Part shown: piece after piece, positions 20,736 through 35,700 of the stretch
Layout of the letters: every line of letters begins with the position of its first letter
How positions within the stretch are numbered: the stretch's first letter is position 1
From: Opisthorchis felineus
Lineage: Eukaryota; Platyhelminthes; Trematoda; Opisthorchiida; Opisthorchiidae
Assembly: GCA_004794785.1 (NCBI GenBank)
Contig: SJOL01009422.1
Span: 245,789-309,788 of the forward strand
Length of the DNA stretch: 64,000 nt
Direction: 5' to 3'
The notes under the pieces: model-generated
Database searches by the model: none
What the model saw: the letters and a program-made list of their open reading frames with translations, nothing else
Told to the model about the DNA's origin: nothing
Translations under genes and position numbers: made by a program

Positions 20736-23700
20736 TTCCTTCTATTCTACCTGTGCTCATATAGCTTCTAAACAGCATCTAACAGCTCTTAGGTGATTGT
20801 CTGGTCCCGAGGTGGTCTTCGCCTAATTTGGTCAGTCGCCTGGGAATGGGAGTTGCGTCATAATTTCATTCTCTTGTATTGGTTAGTTGAACGCCTTCAA
20901 CTCGATAGTTCCGGTCCTCCATTGTGATGAGGCTATTTCTTTCTTGCTTTGTGGCCCATTCTATTTTCAGTTATTTTCTTTCTTTGATCTGACTGGTCCG
21001 TTGGTTTTCGTCAGGTCGTTTGATTTCCCATATGATTCAGAGTCCCGTGACTGTGTAGTTATTTTGTTCGCGGCCGCTGATAGAAAGATCTATGTCTATG
21101 GTTTATTGATCAATTTTTCCGTGGGTCACCACACATCAGCAAACTCTCGTGAGCAAGTATTTTAGCCGATGTTCTTCACTGTCTTCGTGGACTGAAGTAA
21201 GTGACATTGTATCCTGTGTTATGCTGACATGATTGTGTTCGTGTATTCTCTGCCACATTTTTTCCCGGCCTGGCTATCATAGTGTTTGTCGCAGTCATTA
21301 CATTGAAGAGTTTAGCTCATGTTAATCTTCCCCATTGCATCCAACCCACCCTTTAGTTTTGAGAGGGTTTTTCTCTCATCGTGATGATAAGTTTTTATTG
21401 AGGCAAACGAATTTTGGAACCTTCTAAACCCTACAGTATACTTTTTGACTCAAAATGTGCGGAAACCATCCTGAATCTAATTTTTGCCCTGTATCTTCTG
21501 CTCGAGTAGGCAAATGCCGGATCGTGTGTTCTCGTACCTTGCGCAGTGCTAATTCGGGTAATAATCATAATAAAATCATTTATTAAATTCTGATAAACAG
21601 TACGAGGTTTGAAAAAACGCAAGACTTGCAAATGCTGATGACCTCTGGCCGTAGTTTGAGTTTTCTGGTACAGTGCTTGGTGTCACCCTGTAACTATTCA
21701 GGTCATGTTTACTGATAGCAAAGTTTTCTATTAAAAATGGCAAAAAATGACGAGCTCTCCGTAGCTGGCTCCGGGCAGTTGCCCGATGTTTTAAGGCTAG
21801 GGATGTACGTTGTGAGCAGCTAAGTATACCGCCAACGATTGAGCTCCACCCTAAATCCAGGAGAGGCCGGCAACTCTTGGTTGAAAGTGCCCAACGAGGC
21901 TGTCGTTGCTTGCAGAAGACAGCAATGAGGAGCTAGGTGGCCAACAGGACTAACGTGCGGCTTCGTGTCCATAGAGCCTAATCAAGTGGCTAGATACAGT
22001 CTACATTGGTTATAGCAGATAGTTAAACGAGCCTATCTGACATACACGAACAGCATGCAACTAGGGGTCACGATACCCGGAGTTTGCTTTCACAGCCCAC
22101 ATGCGGGTGACATAGGGCCAGTGAACCGCGAGGTGAGAGACGAATCTTGGGTCCTTGCGGCACAGCACTTGCAGGTTGGGGCGCGATATGATAAACAGAA
22201 AACCTACTGTCCGGCAATGTTCGAACGGGATATACGGTGGAATATTTGTCGGCTGTCGGTTGTAGATGTCCTGAGTCGTAACCACCTTACCGAATTCATT
22301 GGCCACAAACTACCGCACTTCACAAGACGTTGTTCCATACTTTAGAAGGGCACTCCAGGTTCCCAACTCCTGTTCGGTTAACCTCCGGTGTGTAGGAAGT
22401 CGGTCGTAAAAGTATTTCGTCACCTTATCCTTAGATTCAAGATGATAGAAGGTAACCAACAGATGTATTTCGCATCGCCTTAGACGGAATCACGCTGGAT
22501 AACCTGCGCTTCGTGTACTGTTTGTTATTAGCAAATGTGATAAACTTACTGGCTTCTTCTGATCCCTTCACTTTTTCTTATTTTCGGTGGTCACCTCCTG
22601 CATTCTTAGTACACCTATCTGCTACGTGCAAAATTTCGTATAGCTATTCCTCATGTACTCATTTAATGCTTTATCAATTGTCGTGAGGAATGAGGACAGC
22701 TGCAAGTTTCCCAGCAAACACATCGGAAGTCAAACCCAAAATTTGTTAGGTCATGCCGATCCTTAGAAGTGAACCGTAAATTTCTCTGAAGCTATAGTTT
22801 GAACGAGGGAGAGTTTCAGCAATTGGTTGTATTTATTTAAAACGCTTGTATCTCCCAAGACAAACGCAGTTTTGTTATAAATTGTTTAGGCCGTTAGCCA
22901 CTACGTAATTTGTGGGCCCGCCTTATTATGTTTTGTTCCATTTTCCGGTAGCTCTGAACTCCCTTCACTCTTACGCACTTGCTAAGTCCAGTAACTCATT
23001 TGTTCAGCCACGTCTATTGAGGATGAACTCAAAACTGACTTGGCTAAACATTCTCTTCACATGTTAATAACCCTAGAGCGTGGTTCAGTCGACTGGAATG
23101 CTAATTCAACTTCCGCCATATTACCTCGTACGTGGTTTCTCAGCTTCCTACCTTTTTAGTACAGCATCGTGCAGGTGTTAACATGGACCGCCTAATACTA
23201 CCTCAAGATGGTAACGGTCACCATCAAATTCGCCATTATTAGTCGGGGCAGTAATATTTGATCCACAGAATAGCGGTGCTGGGAGGGTAGCCAATATAAA
23301 ATTCAACAAACCACCGAAGTGCGGTCATTTTCATGTTGTTGAAGGACTTAATATTTGCGAAAACGCTCGAGCAGCCTTTTCCCCTCGATGCAACTCAAAG
23401 TTCCAAAATTTAGCAAGTTGTGGAAAATTACTGATTAAAAATTGTGTCGTAGGCCACCAGTGTTTTGTAGATATATAAAAACGGCAAGTGATTTCGAATC
23501 GCTTTGATGCAAAACAGTAAGAAGTACGATTTTGAAATCGAAAATATCAATGCTTTGTCCCAGTGCAGATGTCCGTGATATATGCATTTTTTCTCCAAAA
23601 GGACGAAAAGGCTAATGGACATAATCTACATTTATTCGATTACATGCGGTTAATAATTATGAGTATATCTCACGCTTTCGTGGACTGTAAGAAGTCGTTT

Positions 23701-25724
23701 TTAACCCTCTACTTTGTCTCTTCATTTCACACAGCTCTAATTAAATTAATTTTAGTAATTTTAGATTACACACAGTATCCCTTGTTTCTATCTCCACCTC
23801 TTTCGTTAATGCTTTAGTGCTGCTGTTGCCTTTGGCCACAGTGACATACATGAATTATCCACAGAAATACAGCCTTGGAAATCTAGGGCAGTGAGAAATA
23901 TTAAGTGAACGCTACAGGTATACACGATAAGGAATAATTCATCCATACCAGGGCCAATAAATTCTATGTGATTTTTTTATTTACAACAGTGGCGGAGCTT
24001 TTAACTGGCGGTAGGTGTTAATCTAGATGTGGGAATAAAATGCCCCCATGAGTCTTATAGTTTTCGGTGATGTACAAGTTAAATGAAACCAGCTGACGTT
24101 TTGGCATATAATAAACTGTAGTGTTTATGTAGGTATCCGCTGGGCAAAAAGCCACAAAACGTCAGAACTAAAATATACGTTGCCAGACGAGCACGTAATT
24201 ACGTATGTATGAAGAGAACTCTGGTTCAGTTTGTGAGATGAGTGTAACTACCCGAGCTTACTGCGCACATTCAACAAGAAACAAATATGCATGTGTTTAT
24301 TCAGCGTCAACAGATGACAAAAACATTTGAACTGGATTACATTGTGAACTTCTTTCGATATAGTAACTGTCAATCACGCGCTCTCTAATGTTTCATCAAT
24401 TTGGCCGTCTATGTGACGTTAGTGTCTAGTTAAGTATAGGATACAAAACAAGGAACTCGCAAATATCGTGGATGGATTATGTGCCCAACCACTAATCAGT
24501 TTGCTTGTTTTACCCTATCCGCCTACGTCGCTCACTTGGTTCTCGAAACCACAACCCTGCTCCAAAGATCACTTAATTATTTTAGGCTTCCACTAGACCG
24601 ACGGTAGTATGCTAAATGTTAGACAAAACGTCTCTAAAGCCTGAGTTGCTTTACACATGTAGCGAATAATGTCATTTTAAAATAATGAGTTTTTTTAACT
24701 TTTGTCAGCTTCATTGTATTCAGTTTCCACAAAATTTATTTTGTTTGCTTTTAAGCACCGAAGTAAATGCATGTTTCGATTTGTTCCTTCGTAAGCCCTA
24801 CTGGTATAAAAATGAGGCACATCTAAGGAACCTTGTGATCAAATAGTGCGCATGTGACCCAGTGGGCCGAGAAAGATACTACTTAATTACAGTATGCAGC
24901 CAGAATGAGATCTAAAATATCTTTTATTGCTAGTTGGATTTTCAAACGCTCCATATGACAATAAAGAACAGACACAAACTCCATGCGAAAAATAAGGACA
25001 TTTTTGAAGCCAGATATGTGCCGGGATATTAGCACAGTCGTTTCAGACGTAACGAAAAATAACTGAGAATGTTTTTAGCCACAGCATCAGACATTAAGTA
25101 GACGATAATTAACTTTTAGCCAATAAAAATTCTCAACACTCTATGAATCACCAACTAGATTGTAATTTTCCAACACCTACATAATTCTGGATATCGATAG
25201 GTGAAAAGACACATAAACATTTTGGTGCTACAGATCTTTCAACGTTATCAAAAAACAATTGCCACGGCAAGACGTGATGATTATATGTGGTGCTTTTCGT
25301 GAATCCTTTAGAAAACTGTTCCATTTACTGAAGTACGTAAAATACCTTAAATATCCGCATAGATATACCTGGCTCCGCTGGTTTTATCCAGCACAGCTAT
25401 AATCATTTGTATTTTTTATCCATTTCCTCGATGAAAGCACGTAAGTCCACCCTAGTTGATCTAATTTGGTCAGGCCCGTAAAAGTAGGTTAACTATCAGG
25501 TGTAAAGGTATATACGTGTCGTGGCTTAGAGCATCTGAGCTAAAATACTACACTGCTACAGTGGCAACCCTGAGGAATGGGTGGATTATTTTTTGGTGGC
25601 ACTTCACTGGCAGTATGTGTTAATTTTCCATGAAAAAGTGTAGACATCTCAAACCGAAGGTAAGACTTAGGTTCACCGCGTTAATTATAATTTGTATAAA
25701 TGGCACGAGTTTCACATTATTTGG
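20736..25724. other. Unassigned sequence
   Basis: No gene recognised in nearly 5 kb. The segment 21770-22450 has visibly higher G+C than its surroundings and could be an old repeat, but I could not assign it to a family on either strand. Confidence 0.45.
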
Positions 25725-25885
25725 GCGCATTTCAACACCCGAGCAACGCGCATAGCCACGGATTGGTTCCCTGACTGCCTTCAACCTGATAACTTCTCAC
25801 TTGGCCTGACGAAGTTTTGTGTCAAAAGCCAAACGTTGCTTAGCAATAAATCCACCGATTGTTTAACAACCCTCTCTGAAACGAT
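25725..25885 (+). repeat. Solo PLE tail with broken hammerhead
   Basis: GATTGGTTCCCTGACTGCCT, then TCTCACTTGGCCTGACGAAG, GTGTCAAAAGCCAAACGTTG and AATAAATCCACCGATTGTTT match the Penelope tail at 1345-1465. The first core box CTGACGA (25806-25812) is intact but GAAA is changed to CAAA (25830-25833), which should abolish cleavage. No coding part of the element is next to it. Confidence 0.75.
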
Positions 25886-28800
25886 ATATGTCAATTTATT
25901 TTGCCCCACTAATCTGTGGTGAGATCAATGGATAATACTTTACGCCACCTTAATGTGCACATAAACGTTTGGCCACAATCGCTACTGTAGGTTAACCTAC
26001 TTTCCGTTACCTTTGAGAAAAAATTGAACTCACTCGGATTTCCTGCGCATTTTTAGACGCCTGCTTTATTTCTAATTCCAAGCAACACGTTCGGGAATAA
26101 CCCCCAAACACCCATGTACTCTGAAAGGTACTGATTCTAACCTAACTTTACAGTAACCACATTATCTCCGTCACAAATTAATACAAGTAACCCGACGAGG
26201 AGACATCGTATATTTACTTATTTTATATTTTATCACCTCTAAAGTAACTCTTACATCCGTGACTAACAGGGCAGCGCTTAACGAGAAACATAAAAACACA
26301 GGATTGCATCCTCATTCCACGTCTATTTTTTTCAGTTGTGAAAAAAAGGTTTTGCTCAAATGACTCAAAATGACTGAACGTTACTTACCCAGGTGCACAA
26401 AGTTTTGCTGCTGAGTATAGTCCAGAAATGCAAATACAGCACCTAAATGCAGCTTCGAGAAATTAAACATTGATTGTGTTAGCCTAAATCATGAGATCAA
26501 ATCTCCATACGGTACAGTAATGTGCGTCAGTTCATACTGATGTCTATAGGTATTGACGCGTCCGGCGGAATCCGTGTAAGCGTGTAATGATAGAATCTGC
26601 CTCTTTCTAAACACGAGTTTGTTGCCATTAATTATGAACTGGATTATGCAGTTGCTTTGTGCATTTGCTTTTATGCAGATCTCAGATGTTGCTTATCCCC
26701 TGCTTAGGCAGCCACGAAGTTCAACCGTAGATTCTTCCAGTTTGTACTGGAGACTGTGAAAAATGTATGGTAACCATTGTTTGATTTGCTCCTTTGTGCT
26801 GTTACTGGTATCAACAAAAATGCTGTTTACTTAGGAAATCCATATTTTGGGACTTATTTTAGCCATCACACAATCATTCCAGCCTTTGTCTTGCGATATT
26901 CACGAATTCTGAAGCAGATACCACCGCTAGCGCCTGTTCTTCTTCAGTGAATTCTAACTATGTTTTAAAGCACACAAGCAGGTTGTAGAAATCAAAAGTA
27001 AGGCAAGAATTGCCTTTGTGGTTCCAAAGCCAGCGGATAAACAGTGAACTATCATTAAATTAGACAATTTTTTACGCCAAATATTAGCCCCGGATATTTG
27101 AGAGCGTAATGGGGTTCATCAGAGACGCATACGAAAGACTTCCCTATTTTATTTGGAGAGCAATTAGGTTAACGATTACTCAGGTAAAGCTGCAGATTGG
27201 ACATAGTTCTTTTGTTTGCATTGTAAAAGCATGGCATTACTGGTTGTTGAGCAACTAGACTCTCACAATCTTTGGACGTGATCCCCAGGGTTGTCTCTTT
27301 GCAATACTTACTTTAAGAAAATTCCAAGAGGAGATATGTACCTTTAACACTTACTAGGTCTTTCGAATTTTGCGGAAGGTTCTTTTGGCCATGAGTACAG
27401 GTGCTTGTGTTTACCGGCTCGTAGAATATTGTTTTCTTGTTTAAGTTCTTCATCGTGGCAATTTCGTTGCTCCTAGAAACGCTGAATGTTTTGCGGTGGG
27501 TGATAGCTAAACAACAGTTTTGTGTTTAGTTCTTTCACTGAGTCTGGTACATTTCACCCTTCATTCCATGGCCGCTAAACACTTTTGGTCGATGGCGACG
27601 CTGGAATTGAAGTTAAGCCCATTGGCAAAAAAGTACCCTGTCTGTGTGAGATGCTGACAGAAAATGCAGTTTGTTCAGGGTTTCTATGGGTAGTTTAGAT
27701 TTTGCGGGATTTTGTCGGCCATTTTGGCTACAACGTGCTTTTCCACAGATTCGCAATCTACAAAACAATTTTGCCCTGTCCTAGTCCTAAGTTGCCTCTA
27801 GAATTCTGGATCTATTGCTTTTGGATAAGCATGCTTGTTCTGACCGAACATCCCCTAAGATTTTCAGGTGCTTTTAGGTGAATGTGTAATGATCAGTCAC
27901 GCTTCCAATCTGCCGTTTCTCTTGGACTTTGCCAAGTCTCACAAAATATATTTGTGTTATGTAGGTTAGACTACTTAGGGAGACCCATTTGGTAAGAAGC
28001 TAATGCAGGACAAATAACTTCTACCTTACGGACACCATCTGACAGTCAAAAGCCTTTAAATGTTTTCCGTATATTTCAGCAGTCTATTGCCTTTAACGTA
28101 GCAACATGTACAGGCTAGCAAACAACAAATCTCTGAAGTGAGCCTATGGAAGTAGGGTAGAACGAAACTCCGATTCAGTTTTTCTTGTATCTGATCTGGA
28201 CTCACCAACTTAATCCTGCCCAAAGTAGGGGAATCACAGTTTGGACAAGAGCAATGTGAGTGCATGCGTTGTAGTCTTAATGATTAAGCTAACAAAAAAG
28301 CCTGTATTAATACGCACAGTAAGCTAAGCCCAAGTGGTTCATAAAGTAGACCTTTTGGAAGATTTTAAGTCCGCTTTTTATCTTCAACAAAGGTGATATA
28401 GATGGTGACATTCGTTTGCGCGATGGAACATCAGATTTGCGACAGCATCCGCAGAATAACATTTAGGTTCAAGACTTACGCTCCGCGCCCCTGAAAACAT
28501 AAATTTCAACTGCCTTATTATGAGGCAAATATTGAGGTTGGATAGGGAAGAGACCCAACGCTAGCCTATAATCAGTCCAGTTTGCCTACACCCCCAGGTC
28601 TCTATTCAGGCAGTGTGAACAGAAACTTACAACCCAAAAACATATCACAAAGTAGTCCACACCGTAGCCTGAAAAACACGATCCATGCGCTTTGGAGATA
28701 TGTCGCTTTGCCGTGAACCTGTCTCAAATTAGCAAGGCCACTCAAACCCCATCGATTATTGTCCTGACCTCATACGTCACACTGTGGGCGGAACTCGCAA

Positions 28801-30535
28801 AGTTCCCGAGATAAGTAAAATGACCCACAATTCCAAATAACTCTTTTTAGAGTTAAAGTGGTAAATTCAGTGTTCAGTGCCAGGAACTTACACTTTGTGG
28901 GTGTAAAGTTCATGTCAAAGGAGGAGCTGACTTTTCAATTTCGTCTGTATTTTTCTTCGAATACGAGAATGACCGAGTCTACATATCCAGGATTAACAAA
29001 TTTTCATTTGAGTACCAAGTTCTCAAGAAGCATGAATCGTTCGTATTTTATCTCGCCCAGTAGATTTCAGAAATTTATGGTGACACTGGACATCTTTGAG
29101 AGGTATCACTATTTATGTATTCAAGGCTGTAAAAAGCCATCCGTGAGACCTTGCCTATTTCAGCATGACTCAGTCAGATACTCGGTACAAAATTGCCGCT
29201 TGGCCGGCAGCAACATTTAGAGTTCAAGTTTAGGCATTTATTAATTTATCAGCTCGAAAAACCTCGGATTACCTCCGGAAGGAATTCAGCTGATTTCATG
29301 AAGTTCCATTCAGGATTGTGCAGTGCAAGTTCACCAGATGTACATCGATATTTGGAAACGTATGCCAAAAAAAGGGGGAACTCCCGACTGGATAGAGGAA
29401 GTGTGGAAAATGGGGTTTTTGAGTTATTCCATAACTTTAAATGGGGGCTTGAAAACAAAACAAGACTAGGCTAACAATTATCACAAGAAAATAATCTGAC
29501 ACGTGATGTTTCAGTAGAAGTCAAATGTAAGTGAAAGACGTTAGCAGCAGACTTTTCCATTGTGGGAGTTTTCTAAGAACCAGATTACTTTCCAGAAGTT
29601 TCAACGTAAACAGAATGTAGTTGTTCCAGTAGCAAGAACTGAGGTTTATTGCCAATATTGTGAATGCTTATTTGTAACCCTAGCGATGGAACTGGAGGTA
29701 TTGTATCCCGGAGTGCAACAAAAGGGTCAAATTTCAGCCTAGACAGGCTCCAGTGAAGATGGCTCAGATATGGTGCATTTTCGACAAAAGAGAGTTGGCA
29801 TTGTTTGAAAGAGTAGAAATATCACTATGGAAATCAGCGAGGATAGAAACAAGGCGTCCAACGTTGGCGTCTTAACGGGAGGATGACAGCGTGTGCTGGT
29901 GGCCGAAAGTAGCTGACTGAAAATGATATGTGAGCTCTAGAGTATGAGATGCAAAATAAGTAGGGAGAGGGTTGGAATGAGAGCGTAACGGTTTAGCCAA
30001 TAGGAGGTGGAATAGGCTCAGTAGACAATGAGAGGGATAAAAGTGCGTCGGCGGACTTTATCACCATCAACAGCGGTTAAAATCGCGCCCTTGTCGTATG
30101 ATGGTTCTGGCTGCCGCGACTTCGTCCACCGGTGATTTTGTGAGGTGGGGTAGGTAGCTGTGCATTGGAGGTGGTAGCTGAACTGACCTGGGAAAATCCA
30201 TTCCTACAAGCCTGCCTGACAGTATACTTACTTAATTGGTTCTGTGACCCGTTTACTTACCTCTCACTGGACCAGCCTTCCTTTGATTTTCATTTCTGTA
30301 AAATATATGTACTCTCGATTTTAACCATTTTTACGTGATTTCTGGTACCATATAAATTTGTGATGTATTAGCCAAGAGGAACAATTGCAGAACACAAGCT
30401 TTGTTTGCTACCTTTGTTCTTCCCTTGACGCAGTTGGTGCATCAATATGCGGGGGTCAGTGATCTCTAAATTGGTAAAATTGGGAGAAGGGTTATGCATG
30501 GAAGGCGGCTACTTATATGCTCGGGATCCACTGAG
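25886..30535. other. Unassigned sequence
   Basis: No gene or known repeat recognised. Open frames at 28858-29220 and 29193-29474 overlap each other, show no domain, and are not flanked by clear splice sites for a shared frame. They are listed as probable chance frames. Confidence 0.45.
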
Positions 30536-32790
30536 GACGCGCCTGACAGTGTGTCGCCTTGAGGTCTTCGTCTCAGGAAACGGAAGTGGCCAGCGGAGAT
30601 TTGTTTGCTCGTAATGTCTTTCATACTTTACTCCCAGGTCATTGTTTCACCACCTCTGACAAGTTTCCACCCTTTGCGTGGTTTTGCGCAAAGGGCTCAC
30701 CAAGGTAGTCGCTAACTCGCATACGGCGAACTTGACCAAGCCACTTCAACCCATGGAGTGTGATCGGTTCATCTATCGCGGGCGAGATATTTCCATCAAC
30801 GCACTCAAGCAGTATTGACCCAGTGTTCCACTAAAAATTCCGCAATGATTCGAAGGCATCGATGATCATACACTGATAGCTTTTACACCCTCAGCGGGAA
30901 GCATCCAAACTTCTGACGCGTATAACTATATGCGCAGGACAACAACAAAGCAACCTCGTCTCTTGACTTTTGATGTCACCCCTATGTCACAGATGATACA
31001 GGTTCACAAATGACGACCTGAGCTTCCCAAGCCAGATTAAAATATCATGTTTAACTAGACCATCGGGACTGACGCATCTGTCCAGGAAGATCAGTTTGTT
31101 TAATAGCTCAGTCTGCTTATCCGCAGGCAAAAGAATAAGGATCGAACCCACCAAGTCTTGCGGCGGCACGGTCCGTTTTGTATGTGTGAAGCGCATGGAG
31201 TCCATGAAGGACATTTAATTGAGCTAATTTACTGTTATCTTCAGTCAAAATGTCGGACCCAAGAGGAGCAACTCCATCTGGGTGCTCGGTGTATGCGAGC
31301 GAGTGCCATGGGAGCATTTCGGCCCCACCAAAATTAGGGGTTTGTAATGAATTTTTCATAATCGTATCAGTGACGAAGCTCAAGAAGAAAGGTAAAAGAG
31401 GACAACATTGTCTGACACCATTTAATGAAGTTAACTCAGCCGATAGCTTGACACAGACATTTGCGCGTCTGCGACAGTTTTTGTAGAGCGCATTAGGACA
31501 ATCAAGTCCATGTACAGGACATCATTGCTCACAGACACTGTCATTGCGTCTGACGGGCCACGGAGTCGGAGGCAGCCTTTTTCGCGAGAGAGAAAACAAT
31601 TGTTGGTTGCTGGAAGCAGGGTAGGTGATCTAGAATCTGTCGGAGTGTGAAAATGTGATCGATGCGTTCTCTTGCAGGACGAAACCCAGCTTGGTTTTCA
31701 TAGGACAAGATAGGACCAGAGTGCACCTTGGACGCCGCAGTCACCGGGCGGAATCCACAGTGATTTTTACACAGCAGAAGACAGAAATAACTGTGGATAT
31801 GCACCATTCTGCTGGCACCTCCTTTTACTCCATATCGCACTAGTGAGCTTCGTTAGGTAGGTTACCATGGGTTCTCCACCTCCTCCGAGGTTAGCTAGAT
31901 ACAGGGCGTCCGATACCAGTATCTCTTTAAGTTTCAGTAAGGATATCTCGTACATTGCTTCTTGTGCCGTCGGACAGTTGAGGTAGGTATTCCATTCGTC
32001 TGTATGCACTACCTCCAGAAGCTGTGGCAAAAAGACGACTTAACTGTTCCTTGAAGTATTCAGCTCGATTTTCCCTTCAGCATTTTTGAGAGCGAATTAG
32101 TGAGCCACTCTTCATTTAACGTTTTACTGACTCCTGCTTTCCTAGGGCCATTTGATTGTATCCGTTGTCAAAAGGCATTGCATCTTGAGATAATGAAAGC
32201 CTTCTCCATCTCTCAAGATTCCGACGTCCACAAAAGCTCTCGGTCTTTCCTTTAGCTTTATGCTATATGGTGTTCTTGTGCTTTGTACGGGGCGTCGTAC
32301 TCGTTGCCTGCTGGTATGAATTTTTCTATCATCGGTCATGTCTGGGGATCTCGGCGATATCCAGTGGTCACATGACTGTACCGGATCTGGGCAGACATTA
32401 CTGAACGCCACCACCGCAGCTCCTATCACATTTAGACATGCTTTATTCACGTGCTCGCTACAGTGCTGGCTTACTGTAGATAGTCATTGAGCTAGCCCAG
32501 ACTGATTTTCTTGAGCAATGGTAGCCCTTCCAAGATCGTCATGCTTCTTACTGAATTGCACGGACCTGGAGGGTAGCGAACTTTCAGTTGTGCTGGCACC
32601 ATGGCATGACGGTAATCAAGCTGTGCGTGCCTGAACAAACGGCAGTCTTGCACCGTGGCTATCCACAGGTCATAAAAACAAAGGGGGTATTTGAACCGGG
32701 TGCCATAATTGAGGCAGATGACAGTGCAGCGCTGAAACCATTCTCGGTTTGCCACAATCATTTCAACTTACAGTGTGTAACATCTGCACG
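30536..32790 (-). mobile_element. Degraded LINE (non-LTR retrotransposon), endonuclease to RT
   Basis: Minus-strand frames, in element order, give: the end of an AP-like endonuclease (WIATVQDCRLFRHAQLDYRH, with the SDH motif decayed to YRH, about 32620); a linker (SCDHWISPRSPDMTDDRK, about 32370); the RT entry (LLKLKEILVSDALYLANLGG, about 31920); the conserved ENQAGFRPARERIDHIFTLR (about 31680); the GVRQ-x-CPL block (about 31420); and DRCVSPDGLVKHDILIWLGK (about 31050). It ends with the H-x-C-LR and WLG-x-V-x-RM region down to about 30540. The RT catalytic YADD lies where the frame now reads YTEHPDG. Several frameshifts and stops make it dead. The family is RTE/CR1-like, as common in flukes. 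Confidence 0.85.
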
Positions 32791-35700
32791 CTTGCGATTA
32801 GGATAAGCCAAAATGTAGTACATTTGACATTTGTCCCATAATGTTCCAATTGTTGGAATATGCAAAAACATATTGGTTTGAATTTGTGTGGCCCTAGAAG
32901 AAAACACTTGGCGAACACCTGGTGAGCATGATTGAGTAACTGATTGGTTTGTTAATCCGGTCAATGGTTCTGAAACTAACAGTGCAATGCTCACATTTGT
33001 TGCTTTGACTAAAGCTCGATGTAACACTGTAGTTAGCAGGCATCATAATTGGCAGTTGCGCCGATGGTCGGCTTGTTAAGCGGGCAGTTGGTAGAGGACT
33101 GGTATGGTCCGCTGAAGCGCATGCTTTTTTCTTTGTACTAATAAAGTAAATCACTGAAAGTTTCATGATACGCGATCCAACTAAGACAATAACGTGGAGG
33201 CTTTAACTATCATATAAAAAACGCTATCCACACGACAATAACTGCACTTCTGTTGTAGGCAGGTTATGTGACACACATGATTGCATGCACACTTGATACA
33301 ACAACCAAGAGTCACATTTAAACCACTTTATAAGACACATAATGTATCCGCTGTAATTGCGTTTGCATTTGACTGCTCAAGTACCGCTCCTGGCTTCTCT
33401 TGAATATGGGAAACTATGTAGCTAACCATTATAAGGGAAACATACCCTGGTAAGGTTCGCTAAAGAACATTTATATGCGGTTGAAATGTCACCAGCTTGT
33501 CTATATCCCACTAAGGTAACGCCACGTCTGGACAACTCTCTACGTTTACTTTAGGAGCTATGCTTCACCCTGATGGCACACAATGGTTCAACTTTCTCTA
33601 GTAAGCACCTACTGAGACGACGGTTATGCTGTAGGGACTACCCATGCGCCTCTACGCGATGTGATAGTTCACACTGAATCTCATCAGTGAACTTAAACTA
33701 TCATACAAAAAAGAATATCACACAAAAAACTATCTTACATAAAAATGACTATTGATAATATAACCCAGCTAACACGTCATAATATATCAGTTCCACATTC
33801 AGAGAAAAAAATCCTTATAAATTGTTGACGCCTTTAGTTGCCGTTTGGTTGGTATGTTTCGTGGAGAAATTTTCAAGTTCATTCACAAACGTATGACTGA
33901 GAGCGCGGCAATCTCTCTCACGGTGAACGTGTATTTCGAGAAAGTTTACCAAGATTTTGTTCTGCTTTCAGATTTTGCATAAAAATAAGTTGACACTTAC
34001 AGAGTAGTAAGATTTGTCCTATTCCAGTTTATGCGCTTATTGCTCCAATTTTGGGTGTGGATGATGGCCTCATTAAAGGTAGTGCGCTCCTGTTACTCTC
34101 CAGGACCGCTCAAACCGCAGGTTCGCTGTTTGTTTTAGCTTTGCAAACACACAGCTTTAGGTTCAAATCCAACATTTATAGAGAAAAATCAACGAAGCTG
34201 CTGCCTGTTCTGAGCTATCTATTGAATCTGAGAGCTAACTGTTTGCTGAATTTTTGGTTCCTTAATTAATTTTAATCCACATATTATGGACCATATACCG
34301 GGGGCGAAATATCATTTCTAAGTTCTTTCTTCTGCATTTATGTCCAAATCGGTCAGACGATCCAGTTTTAATGGTAAAGGCAAAGTTTACATACAGGTTA
34401 CCTGTTACGTAATGCCAAATATGGGGTGTCGCTTGTCCATTATGTTATAGTTGAACTGTTTCCTAACATGCTTAAACATATGCATTGTGAGTCTTCTGTC
34501 TGTGCTTACAAATCTCAAATCAATAAACACTATTGCAAAGCCAGTATCCCATATTTGGTGTAAGGAGCACGAACCACGCAATCGAATCTTTGCCTTACTC
34601 ACCGACAAATACGTCCTAATGAATCATGAGTTAACCTAATTTATACAAACTTGAGTGGGTTAATTTCCAAGTAGCGTTTAGGGCGATATGTGTTTGCACA
34701 ATTGATTGTGTTTTTGAGGCACACCATATCAGACGAGCACCTCAGCGTCTCGTTTCATTCGACCATTTGCTAGAATTCCGATCACCTTTCATGTTATAAC
34801 CTCAAACGGGAACTCATAATAGACTAACTAAATAAAGGTCACCTATTGGCAAACACTGAACAAAATTGGGCCCCTCCGACACCACACCAATTAAGCATCC
34901 ACAAAAAGTTCCTATCTCCAAATTTTGATACGCATGGGAGTTTTGGCTATCTTCATTTGTCATTGTTTGACAGAATGTGCGCATATCGCAAACAATGTTA
35001 AGATATGGATGTAAAACGCCACGCATCCAGAAGCTATGGTCTGGTTTGCAGAAGATGGAGTATCAGTGCTTTAAAATATATGGAGCTTAGCGATCTCTAT
35101 TCAGTTTTAGTTTCACTGCGGTCTTGTAGCCACCCTAATACACAAAACATGTGATGGACTAATTTCATCAAAAATGTTGAAGAGTCTTCAGTTTGAGTGT
35201 GTGGACTTCACGAATTGGAAGCCCGCATATACAGGGAGCCCAGTGCTTTTGAATAGTTTTGAGAGTTTCTTGCAAAACATGCTGCACCCGCGACAAAATC
35301 GGTGTACGTCTCATCTTCACACTCGGCCAACTTTATTTCTGAGGTACAGCGAAAGTGTCATGCAAATTCTTGCTTCACACTAATTATGCCCGGTTGCGCC
35401 ATATTTGATCTAGTAAGAAGAGCAACGATTCCATCCATATGTTGCAAACGTCATCAGTTTATACACTTCAGTTATCCTAGAACACTACCTTTGTTATTTT
35501 TTCTACTTCAGTTTACTCTGTAAGATAACCAAAGCCTACTGAAATTCGGAGAATCATTTCTATAATTAAGGGACACCTTGTTGTGACAAGTGGTTTTAAA
35601 CCCAGTATCGTGTTTTGGAATAATTCACCAAAGAAACAGTGGTTTAACTAATAATTGTGAGCGCACTTCTTTTCGGCCCCATTGTGACATAGCCTCCCTC

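Noticed and set aside
31250..31486. 78-codon plus-strand open frame
   Set aside because: It is antisense to the LINE RT block around GVRQ-x-CPL.
33662..33702. Small hairpin TGATAGTTCAC ... GTGAACTTAAACTATCA
   Set aside because: Short and imperfect; no gene or element context, consistent with chance.
34140..34170. GGTTCAAATCC resembling a tRNA B box
   Set aside because: No A box or acceptor-stem pairing at the right distance.
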